A DNA stretch of 64,000 bases, from positions 1-64,000 of the forward strand of contig NZ_JAFIQV010000006.1 of assembly GCF_017356015.1 (NCBI RefSeq). Reading direction: 5' to 3'. The stretch comes from Azospirillum sp. SYSU D00513. Lineage in GTDB: Bacteria; Pseudomonadota; Alphaproteobacteria; Azospirillales; Azospirillaceae. The notes beneath the pieces were generated by a model. The model made no database searches, had not been told where the DNA came from, and saw only the letters and a program-made list of their open reading frames with translations. Of this stretch, positions 31,947 through 39,472 are shown piece by piece. Made by a program: the position numbers and the translations under genes. Position 1 is the first letter of the stretch. Each line of letters opens with the position of its first letter.

Positions 31947-34040
31947 CTAGATTTCCTTCACCAGCGGGGTGGGCACGAGCGGGACGGGCCCGCCGTTCGG
32001 CGTCACGCCGCAGAAGCGCAGGGCCAGAACGGTGATGTCGTCGGACTGTTCGGCGCCGTTCGCGTGCTCGGCGACGCTGTCGACCACGGCGTCGACGATG
32101 GTCCGGGCGGTGCGGCCCGGCCCGCCGCCGTTCATGAGATCCAGCAGCTTGGCGTCCGAATACTGCTCGTTGTCGGGGTCCATCGCCTCGGTCACGCCGT
32201 CGGTGTAGAGCAGCAGCGTGTCGCCCGGCGCCAGCTCCACCGTCGCCGTGCCGTAGGGCACGCCCTCCATGATGCCGCAGGCCATGCCCGACGTGCCCGC
32301 CTTCAGGTACCGCGCCTTGCCGTCCGCCCCGACCAGCAGGGGCGGGTTGTGGCCGGCGCTGGCGTAGCGGACGGCGCCCGTGCGGATGTCCAGGATGCCG
32401 ACCACAAGCGTGACGAACATCATGTTCGGGTTGTCGAGCGACAGCTCGTCGTTGACCCGCGCCAGGATCTCCGCCGGCTCGCCGGTGCGGTCCGCCATGA
32501 CCTTGATGAGGGTCTTGGTGATCGCCATGAACAGCGCCGCCGGAACGCCCTTGCCGGACACGTCGCCGACCGTGAAGCAGAGATGGTGTTCGTCCAGCAG
32601 GTAGAAGTCGTAGAGATCGCCGCCGACCTCCTTGGCCGAGCGCAGGGCGGAATACAGCTCGAAGCCGTGCGATTCCGGCGGCTCGGGAAAGATCTTGGGC
32701 AGCAGCCCGAGCTGGATGTCGCGGGCGATGGTCAACTCGCTCTCGATCCGCTCGCGCGCGGCGGTCGCGTCCATCAGCCAGCGCACGTTGTCGCGCAAGG
32801 AGCGCTCCATGTAGACGAAAGCGCCGGCGAGCCGCCCCACCTCGTCCTTGCGGCGCTCCGGCAGGTCGGCGATCCCCCTGCCGGCGGGTGCCGGGGCGGG
32901 CTTTGAGAAGTCCTGGCCCGACAGCTCGTTGGCGTAGCGGGTGAGTTGCACCAGCGGCCGCGCCAGCCGCGCCGAATAGAGATAGCCGAGTGCCGCGCTG
33001 ACCAGCAGCACGACCGCGAAGATGGCGCCCTGCCGCGCGATCAGCAGCTGGGCAGGACGCGCGATCTCCTCGGTCGAGGTGGTCGCCACCACGTACCAGT
33101 CCAGCGCCTTGAAGTAGGAGGCGTGGGACTCCATCCGCTCCCCGCCGGCCGAGGCGTGGTAGACGGAGGTGGTCCCCTCTTCCGTCGCGGCGGCCTTCAG
33201 CTCGTCGAGGAGCCGGCCGCCGGACAGCGCGTTGCGTTCTCCGGCGATGCCGGGATTGCCGCGCGGCGGGACGACGACCTCGCCCTTTCCATCGAAGACG
33301 AAGACGGTGCCGGTGCGCGCCACATGGATCGCCGGCATGGTGACGCGCAGCTCCGCGACGAAGGCGTCGATGCGGCGGCGGACGTCGGCTTCCACATCGC
33401 GCACGTCGTTGACCGTGCCCACCACCCAGTTCCAGCGGCGCAGCAGGAAGAAATGGCCGAACTTCGCCACCGTCTCGTCCCGGCCGATCTCCTTCCAGCG
33501 GTAGGTGGAGAAGGTGCTGCCGTAGCGCTCCGTCTCCTCCCGCACGGTCTGGACGACGCCGCGCCCCTTGTAGTCGGTGAAGCCGCCGAGATCCTGGCCG
33601 ATCATTTCCGGCTCGGGATAGGCCAGCGCGCGGCCCTGGAGGTCGAAGGCGAAGAGATATTGCCGACCGGCCTCGTCGAGCCGGGCGTGGGTCAGCCAGT
33701 CCAGCGCCGCCACGCGGGCCTCGTCCTCCGTCAGGCGGCCCTCGTCGGCGAGTGCGGCGAAACGCTCCAGCGTCGCCTGCACCATGCCGCTGGTCTGCTT
33801 GAGGTGCTGCTTGCGCGCGGTGATGGTGCGGACCTTTTCCGCCACCAACCCGCGGTACCGGTTGGTGATGTCCGCCTTGACCAGCCGGACGACGTTGCGC
33901 GCCCCCTCCATCTCCGCATCGAGCATGGCGCGCTCGACGTCGTGCTTGCTCAGCACCATCACCGTCGCGGCGATGACGCCCAGCAGCAGGATGACCAGCA
34001 GGAAGACCTTGGCCTTGAGGGAGTTCAGAACGGCCGCCAT
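31947..34040 (-). CDS. SpoIIE-type PP2C phosphatase with periplasmic cache sensor
   Basis: This 697-residue membrane protein has an N-terminal membrane segment (about 12-32), a large periplasmic cache region with two lobes (YLFAFDLQGRALAYPEPEMI, HVARTGTVFVFDGKGEVVVP), a second membrane segment near 340, a HAMP linker, and a SpoIIE/PP2C domain. The metal-binding aspartates lie in VGGDLYDFY and VGDVSGKGVPAA (about 485-500), with SDDI near residue 670. It probably dephosphorylates the STAS protein encoded at 38541, which would then sequester the RsbW-like kinase. It is the first gene of the operon phosphatase, substrate-binding protein, anti-sigma factor, lanM. Three 14-bp-spaced repeats lie just upstream. 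Confidence 0.92.
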   Translation of the reverse strand: MAAVLNSLKAKVFLLVILLLGVIAATVMVLSKHDVERAMLDAEMEGARNVVRLVKADITNRYRGLVAEKVRTITARKQHLKQTSGMVQATLERFAALADEGRLTEDEARVAALDWLTHARLDEAGRQYLFAFDLQGRALAYPEPEMIGQDLGGFTDYKGRGVVQTVREETERYGSTFSTYRWKEIGRDETVAKFGHFFLLRRWNWVVGTVNDVRDVEADVRRRIDAFVAELRVTMPAIHVARTGTVFVFDGKGEVVVPPRGNPGIAGERNALSGGRLLDELKAAATEEGTTSVYHASAGGERMESHASYFKALDWYVVATTSTEEIARPAQLLIARQGAIFAVVLLVSAALGYLYSARLARPLVQLTRYANELSGQDFSKPAPAPAGRGIADLPERRKDEVGRLAGAFVYMERSLRDNVRWLMDATAARERIESELTIARDIQLGLLPKIFPEPPESHGFELYSALRSAKEVGGDLYDFYLLDEHHLCFTVGDVSGKGVPAALFMAITKTLIKVMADRTGEPAEILARVNDELSLDNPNMMFVTLVVGILDIRTGAVRYASAGHNPPLLVGADGKARYLKAGTSGMACGIMEGVPYGTATVELAPGDTLLLYTDGVTEAMDPDNEQYSDAKLLDLMNGGGPGRTARTIVDAVVDSVAEHANGAEQSDDITVLALRFCGVTPNGGPVPLVPTPLVKEI

Positions 34041-34396
34041 GCGCCTTGCCCGCCCAGTGTCGCGGTTGAACAGTCACGGGTGAACAATCGCGGTTGAACG
34101 CCGCAATCACCTTTCGTCCTGCCCGGTGCCGAACCGTACAACAGGTCGCCGCGCCGTTGCTAGAGCCGACACCCGCTCCACGGCTGTGATATCCACCGCC
34201 CGCCGCGTTGAACGGCCTATACGGTTCGACTATGCTCATGCTATGGCAGTCACGGGTACTCGGGAATTATTGTTTATATTACTTTCTCCTCCCGCAATCT
34301 GCGGGGGTGGCGCCTGATCGCATTGCCTTGCCCGGCCGTCTCATGGACATCTGGGAAGTCGTTTGGATTTCGGACCATAGGAAGCGGGGTCGGGAC
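34041..34396. other. Divergent control region between phosphatase operon and MFS gene
   Basis: This gap of about 355 bases separates the divergent starts and holds three evenly spaced GG[TG]TGAAC repeats near the phosphatase side. Around 34206-34230 there is CGTTGAACGG...CGGTTCGAC, another loosely related copy with an opposed partner. The MFS-strand frame is open here but starts downstream. Confidence 0.5.
34064..34099. repeat. Three direct repeats GG[TG]TGAAC with exact 14-bp spacing
   Basis: GGTTGAAC (34064-34071), GGGTGAAC (34078-34085) and GGTTGAAC (34092-34099) are spaced exactly 14 bp start to start. They lie 24-59 bases upstream of the phosphatase ATG on the minus strand. The arrangement suggests cooperative binding of a regulator to the operon that ends in lanM. 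Confidence 0.6.
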
Positions 34397-36901
34397 ATGG
34401 CGCGTCGCGGTTTGGGCGGTCTCTGGAAGGTGCTCGCCGGCAGCATCCTCATCCTGATCATCGCTCAGACCCTGAACGGCGGCCTGACGCTCGCCTCGCT
34501 GAAGAAGGTCTATTTCCAGTCTCTGGTGGCGAGCGTGAAGGTCACGGGCGCCGACGCCGTCCTGAAGATCGAGGGGGCCGTCCGTTTCGGCAAGCCGATC
34601 GAGGCCTTCTACGGCATGCAGAAGCTGGCCGAGGGCGTGAGGACGGCGCTTCCCGAACTCGACGGCATCATCCTCTCCCTGCCCGACGGGCGGGAGGCCT
34701 TCCGCCTCGAGGGCGGGGGAAAGCCCGCCGGTTCCGCCCTGGCGGCGGCCCGCGAGACCTTCGCCAGAGGCGGAACCTTCACGATGGCGGAGGAGGATGG
34801 GCGGCATCTGGCGCTCTTCGCCATCCGCACCAAGGCCGGCGCCCTGGCGGGGACGCTCGTCCTGTCCTTCTCCGACGAGGTCGTGCGCGAACGGTTCGAG
34901 GCGGCTCTCCAGGACAACCTCCGGATCCTCGGCCTCACCACCGGGGCGGCGGCACTGGCGATCCTGATGCGTTTCCTGTTCCTCGGGCGGGGCTTGCGCC
35001 AGAACCGGCTGTCGGGCGCGCAGATCTACGCCGTGCCGCTGATCGCCATCGTGGCGGCGCAAGGCTACTACTCGTTCGAGACGATCCGCAGCTTCCGCGA
35101 CGAATATCTGTCCATGACCCGCGGCAACGCGGAGCGGCTGACCAACTTCGTCAAGCGGGACATCGAAACCATCCTCGGCAAGGGCATCAAGATCACCAGC
35201 CTGGTGCGGATCGAGGACCAGTTCCAGCGCATCGTCTCCAGCGTGCCGGAGATCGGCTACCTCGAGATCCGCGACACGAGCGAGGCGCTGCTCTACAAGG
35301 CCGACCAGTCCGGCAAGGTGACGGCGCCCGCACCCGCCGCCGGGGCGGACCTGCGGGATCCGGACTACGACATCTTCCTGCCGCTCCAGCCCCAGGCGGC
35401 GGACGGTAGCCGCACGCTCGCCGGCTTCATCCGCATCCACCTGTCGCCGGAACGCATCGGGGAGGGCATCCGGCAGCGCATGCTCGATTCCGGCACGCTG
35501 GTCCTGCTCGCCGCACTCGCGGTGTTCGAGCTGTCCATCCTGCTGCGGGTCTTCGTGCGCCGGTCGCTGGCCGCCGGCGAGTCCGACAGGGCGGGGGAGG
35601 AGGCGACCCGCCACATGCTGGCGCGCCCGGCCGTCTTCACCTTCCTGCTGGCCTGGGCGCTGCCTCTGTCCTTCATCCCCTTGCAGATGCAGACGCTGTA
35701 CGAGCCACTGTTCGGCCTGCCGCGCCAGGTGATGATGGCGCTGCCGATCTCGCTGGAGATGCTGTGCGCGCTGTTCACGGCGCTGCTGGCGGGCGCGCTG
35801 ACCGACCGGCGCGGCTGGCACGTGCCCTTCCTGGCCGGGCTGGCGATCAGCATTCTCGGCGCCCTGCTGGCCTGGAACGCCGACACGGCGGTCTCCTTCA
35901 TCCTGTGCCGCGGGGTGGTCGGCCTCGGCTACGGCCTCGCCTGGATGGGCATCCAGGGTTTCGTCTTCCAGCACGGGACGCAGGCGACCCGCGCCCAGGG
36001 CGTGACGAACCTCATGGCGGGCATCTTCGCCGGCCACATCTGCGGCACGGCCATCGGCGCCATGCTCGCCGAGCAGATCGGCTTCACGCCCGTCTTCCTG
36101 CTGTCGGCCGGGGCGATGCTGGTGCCGCTCGCCTTTGCCTTCGCCTTCATGCGCCCCTACATGCACGGGCCGCTTCCCGCAGCAACCCCGGCCGCCGTGC
36201 CGGCGTCGGTGCCGGTGAGCGGCACGGCGGCGGCTCCCGCCGAGGCGCGGGTGGGCCTGCGCGCCGTGCTGTTCGACCGGAACTTCCTGGCGCTCCTCCT
36301 GTGCAGCGTCGTTCCCTTCTCGATCGCGCAGGTCGGGCTGCTCTATTATTCGCTGCCGATCTACCTGGCCGATCTCGGGGTGAATCAGTCCAACATCGGC
36401 CGCATCCTGATGATCTACGGCCTGTCGGTGATCTACATCGCCCCGATGATCAGCCGCATCGTGGACCGCACGCCGCGCAAGAAGGCCTTCATCGCGGCGG
36501 GCGGGCTGATCGGCAGCACGGGGTTGGTCTGGCTCTACGTGAACCACGGCATGCCGGCGATGGTGCTGGCCGTCTTCATGCTGAGCCTGGGAAGCTGCCT
36601 GTCCGGCGGGGCGCAGTCGGCCTTCGCGCTGAACCTGAAGTCCGTGCAGGCCTACGGCACCGGCAAGGCGATGGGCTTCCAGCGCGCCGCCGACAAGCTG
36701 GGGCAGATGCTCGGGCCGCTGATCGTCGGCGCCCTCTTCACCTCCGTCGGGATCGAGGTCGGGCTGGCCGTCACCGGCGCGATCTATCTCGCCGCGACCC
36801 TGCTGTTCCTGGCGGTGGCGGGTGAGCGCCCGCTCTGGTCGCGCCTCGCCCCGCGCGTGCCGGAGCCGGCGCTTCCCGGCACCGGGCCGGGCGCCCCCTG
36901 A
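34397..36901 (+). CDS. MFS transporter fused to a two-part extracytoplasmic sensor module
   Basis: This 834-residue membrane protein has an N-terminal half that is not a transporter: membrane segments near 12-33, 176-196, 208-224 and 364-386 enclose two extracytoplasmic regions (about 34-175 and 225-363). The second, with SSVPEIGYLEIRDTSEALLY, resembles a single cache fold. Residues from about 411 to 815 form a twelve-segment MFS domain with motifs LLAGALTDRRGWHVPF and APMISRIVDRTPRKKAF (the A-motif in each half). ATG 34397 begins a clean membrane-protein N-terminus after GGGGTCGGG; ATG 34343 is an alternative. It could sense and export the lanthipeptide or another ligand. Function is inferred only. 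Confidence 0.8.
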   Translation: MARRGLGGLWKVLAGSILILIIAQTLNGGLTLASLKKVYFQSLVASVKVTGADAVLKIEGAVRFGKPIEAFYGMQKLAEGVRTALPELDGIILSLPDGREAFRLEGGGKPAGSALAAARETFARGGTFTMAEEDGRHLALFAIRTKAGALAGTLVLSFSDEVVRERFEAALQDNLRILGLTTGAAALAILMRFLFLGRGLRQNRLSGAQIYAVPLIAIVAAQGYYSFETIRSFRDEYLSMTRGNAERLTNFVKRDIETILGKGIKITSLVRIEDQFQRIVSSVPEIGYLEIRDTSEALLYKADQSGKVTAPAPAAGADLRDPDYDIFLPLQPQAADGSRTLAGFIRIHLSPERIGEGIRQRMLDSGTLVLLAALAVFELSILLRVFVRRSLAAGESDRAGEEATRHMLARPAVFTFLLAWALPLSFIPLQMQTLYEPLFGLPRQVMMALPISLEMLCALFTALLAGALTDRRGWHVPFLAGLAISILGALLAWNADTAVSFILCRGVVGLGYGLAWMGIQGFVFQHGTQATRAQGVTNLMAGIFAGHICGTAIGAMLAEQIGFTPVFLLSAGAMLVPLAFAFAFMRPYMHGPLPAATPAAVPASVPVSGTAAAPAEARVGLRAVLFDRNFLALLLCSVVPFSIAQVGLLYYSLPIYLADLGVNQSNIGRILMIYGLSVIYIAPMISRIVDRTPRKKAFIAAGGLIGSTGLVWLYVNHGMPAMVLAVFMLSLGSCLSGGAQSAFALNLKSVQAYGTGKAMGFQRAADKLGQMLGPLIVGALFTSVGIEVGLAVTGAIYLAATLLFLAVAGERPLWSRLAPRVPEPALPGTGPGAP

Positions 36902-36933
36902 TCCCCGTGCAGCGCGAACCGGCAGGACCCGCC

Positions 36934-38487
36934 ATGCCCACCCTGGGCCTCGAGATGGAAATGGCCATCGCCGACCGTGCGACGGGACGGTCCCATGCGG
37001 TGGGTCCCTTTTTCCGCACCCTGCAGGCGGTCAAGGCGGCGCGCGGGGAAAGGGCGGACCTGCAGGAGATTGACGGGCGGGACATCGCCGTCCTGACGCC
37101 CGGCATCCTCAGCTCCCTCGACAACGCCTTCAACAACCTGGAAAGCTCCATCGGGCCGGTGGAGGCCGGGCCGGGCAATCTCGCCGAGCTGGAGCGACGG
37201 GTGCGGGGAGAATTGGACGCGGTCTGTGCGTCTCTGGACCGGGAAGGGGCGACCATCCTGAACCTCTCGGAACATCCGAACCTGCCCGTCGATGACGCCC
37301 ATTACCGCCGCATCCGCGCGCCCAAGCCCATCTACGATTACTGGAACGGGACGCGCGGCTGGAACCACGCCGCGGGCATTGACGCCAAGGCGCAGAACAG
37401 CCCGAGCACGGGCGTGGACTGCGCCGACGCCGTGCGGGCGCTGAACACGCTGCTGGCGCTGAGCCCGGCGCTGATCGCGCTCTTCGCCAACAGCCCCTTC
37501 GAAGCGGGGCGGCCCACCGGCCGCAAGGAAAACCGCCTGACGCTCTGGCCGCGCATGTTCGGCGGCTCCGTCTTCCCGGGCGACCGCGCGCTGCACAGCC
37601 CGCCGCAGCAGCCCTTCCGCGACCTGGCCGACCATTTCACCTGGATGTTCGGGCCGGGCACGGTGATGCAGTGCGTGCCGACCGGCCGGCAGACCGCCTA
37701 CAAGACGCTGCGCGACCTGTACCACATCGACGCGGAGCCCTGCCTGCTGGACTTCCTGACGGCACCGGGCTGGAGCGGGCGCTGCATCGCGAGCGGTGCC
37801 GAAAGCACGGTTGTGCCGGCCATGCATCATGTCGAATTCCTCCAGTTCGCCGGCTTCCTCGACGCCCGCATCCGCTTCCGTTTCCGCGACGGCGCCTTCG
37901 AGGTCGAGGAGTTCCTGTCCGCCATGAGCCGCCCCGGCGGGGTCGAGGCCCTGTTCGCTGAGAGGTTGGACTGCTGTTACATGGAAGGCCGCGCGGCCGG
38001 CGCGAATTTCCCCGACCGGGAACTCGCCGATCTGCCGGACGGGCGGGTCGCGGATTCGGTGGTGATCTCCCCGTCAGCCCTCCAGGCCGGACTTCTGCGC
38101 AACCTGGGCGAAGCCTGGCGGCTCGCCGCCTCGATCCCCTGGGAGGCTCTGCCGGCCCTGCGCGAGGCGGCGATCCGGGACGGGCTCGACGGGGAGGCGG
38201 GCGAGGTGGCGCTCAAGCCGCTCTGCGCGCGCTTGGTCGAGGTGGCGGGGCGCGGGCTGGAGGCGGAGGAGCAGTGGATGCTGGCCTATCCTCTTGAAGT
38301 CCTGCGCAGCGGGCTGACCGGCGCCGACCGGGCCTTGCGCGATTACGAGCGCCTCTCCGGCACGCCGGGCGAGCGCACGCTCGCCGTGGCCCAGACGCGT
38401 GCCATCCTGTGGCCGCCCGCCGGCAATCCTGTCCCGGACCGGCCGGGAGAGCGTTTCGGCACGATGGGGGCCCCGGCATTCAGCTAG
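36934..38487 (+). CDS. GCS2-type glutamate-cysteine ligase-like protein
   Basis: This 517-residue cytoplasmic protein resembles the GCS2 carboxylate-amine ligases (glutamate-cysteine ligase family 2), which activate a carboxylate with ATP and join it to an amine. The start TLGLEMEMAIADRATG has the paired glutamates that bind metal. Further on are NLSEHPNLPVDDAHYRRIR, GIDAKAQNSPSTGV and ANSPFEAGRPTGRKENRL. The start at 36934 fits the family; GTG 36907 is possible. It lies 32 bases after the MFS gene and before the STAS gene. It could make gamma-glutamyl-cysteine, or act on another acceptor such as a peptide; nothing in the sequence decides this. Confidence 0.75.
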   Translation: MPTLGLEMEMAIADRATGRSHAVGPFFRTLQAVKAARGERADLQEIDGRDIAVLTPGILSSLDNAFNNLESSIGPVEAGPGNLAELERRVRGELDAVCASLDREGATILNLSEHPNLPVDDAHYRRIRAPKPIYDYWNGTRGWNHAAGIDAKAQNSPSTGVDCADAVRALNTLLALSPALIALFANSPFEAGRPTGRKENRLTLWPRMFGGSVFPGDRALHSPPQQPFRDLADHFTWMFGPGTVMQCVPTGRQTAYKTLRDLYHIDAEPCLLDFLTAPGWSGRCIASGAESTVVPAMHHVEFLQFAGFLDARIRFRFRDGAFEVEEFLSAMSRPGGVEALFAERLDCCYMEGRAAGANFPDRELADLPDGRVADSVVISPSALQAGLLRNLGEAWRLAASIPWEALPALREAAIRDGLDGEAGEVALKPLCARLVEVAGRGLEAEEQWMLAYPLEVLRSGLTGADRALRDYERLSGTPGERTLAVAQTRAILWPPAGNPVPDRPGERFGTMGAPAFS

Positions 38488-38540
38488 GGCGTGGCTTGGA
38501 AAGATGATAGGAACGGATCTGCCGTAAGTTGGAGCCCGCC

Positions 38541-38855
38541 ATGAACATCAATGAGAACACCAAAGGTGACACGCTGATCCTGGCCCTGTCGGGACGGCTG
38601 GACAGCAGCAGCTCCAAGACGCTGGATGACCTGCTGACCGACCGGGTGCAGAAATCCGATTCCGTGATCGTGGACTTCAAGGAAGTCCAGTATGTGAGTT
38701 CCGCCGGGCTGCGGATCCTGCTCAAGGCCGCCAAGATCGCCAAGGGGACCGGCCACAAGCTGGCGCTGGCGCGTCTGGCGCCGCAGATCCGCGAGGTCTT
38801 CGACATCAGCGGATTCACCAGCATCTTCACCATCCTTGACGAATTGCCCGAGTGA
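38541..38855 (+). CDS. STAS-domain anti-anti-sigma factor (RsbV-like)
   Basis: This 104-residue single-domain STAS protein has DTLILALSGRLDSSSSKTLD at the start and the phosphorylation loop VQYVSSAGLRILLKAAK around residues 50-66. One of the two serines before AGL is the expected kinase target. In partner switching, the RsbW-like kinase (30230) would phosphorylate it and the SpoIIE phosphatase (31947) would dephosphorylate it. GGAG precedes ATG 38541; a TTG four codons upstream is less likely. It ends the plus-strand group MFS, ligase, STAS, and is followed after 317 bases by the second precursor. Confidence 0.92.
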   Translation: MNINENTKGDTLILALSGRLDSSSSKTLDDLLTDRVQKSDSVIVDFKEVQYVSSAGLRILLKAAKIAKGTGHKLALARLAPQIREVFDISGFTSIFTILDELPE

Positions 38856-39172
38856 GGGGCGGCGTGCGCCGCCCCGGTGCCTTCGAAATGCCGGGGCCGG
38901 AGCCTCGAATCAGGCAATCAAAACTGTAACGGCGGTGCCTGCGCAGATCCTGTCGGGAGTAATGCCGCCACGCGGGACGGGCTTTGGTCTGGCCTCTTGG
39001 CGCGCTGTTCCATTTATTGTTGCGGCATCGCAATAAAGTGCGCTGTCATCGCGTCGTGGGAACGGAAACGCACGGTGATATTCAACGCGTTTCTGGTTGA
39101 CGATTTTTCGTCTTCTGGCAGTGTGGCCACTACTCCTAAATCGCAATTCCCAACCCTGATTGGAGAAGGTCC
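38856..39172. other. Leader region of precursor 2
   Basis: These 317 bases contain no gene I can support. The part from about 39075 to 39160 is richer in A and T (GATTTTTCGTCTTC, CTCCTAAATCGCAATTCCC) and probably holds the promoter. GGAGAAGG lies 3-10 bases before the precursor ATG as ribosome-binding site. Confidence 0.45.
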
Positions 39173-39472
39173 ATGGCCGGCACGAACGCGGAATTGGAAA
39201 AGCTGAAGTCCCTGGTCGAGTCCAACCCCGACGCCCTGAAGGGCGCCGCCGGATCGGGCGACGTGAAGGAAGCGTCCAAGGCCCTGGCGCATTACGCCTC
39301 CTCGAAAGGCATCAGCCTGACGCCCGAGGAGATCGAGAAGGCCTTCTCCGAGAATCCGGGCTCGGGCGCGTCGGTCGAAGCGCTGGACGACGACGCGCTG
39401 GACAAGGTGTCCGGTGGCGGCTCGCCCTGGTGCATCTTCACCGACGGCTGCTATTGCTTCTTCACGAAGTGA
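39173..39472 (+). CDS. lanA: Class II lanthipeptide precursor 2 with Nif11-like leader
   Basis: This 99-residue peptide is a paralogue of the precursor at 20169 and keeps the same register: leader residues 29-58 are almost identical (SGDVKEASKALA.YA.SKGIS, LTPEEIEKAF) and the double glycine is again at 81-83 (LDDDALDKVSGGG). The core SPWCIFTDGCYCFFTK has S84, T90, T98 and C87, C93, C95 at the same positions. Its duplicated pentapeptide has diverged to WCIFT and YCFFT. The conserved frame is S-P-[YW]-C-I-[LF]-T-x-G-C-Y-C-[IF]-[LF]-T. It should be modified by the same LanM and exported by the same C39 system. Its last 11 bases overlap the convergent transporter gene. Confidence 0.92.
   Translation: MAGTNAELEKLKSLVESNPDALKGAAGSGDVKEASKALAHYASSKGISLTPEEIEKAFSENPGSGASVEALDDDALDKVSGGGSPWCIFTDGCYCFFTK

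Noticed and set aside
39059-39091. GGAAC...CGTT upstream of precursor 2 as a general-stress (EcfG-type) promoter
   Set aside because: The spacer is 24 bases instead of about 16-17, and precursor 1 has no equivalent.
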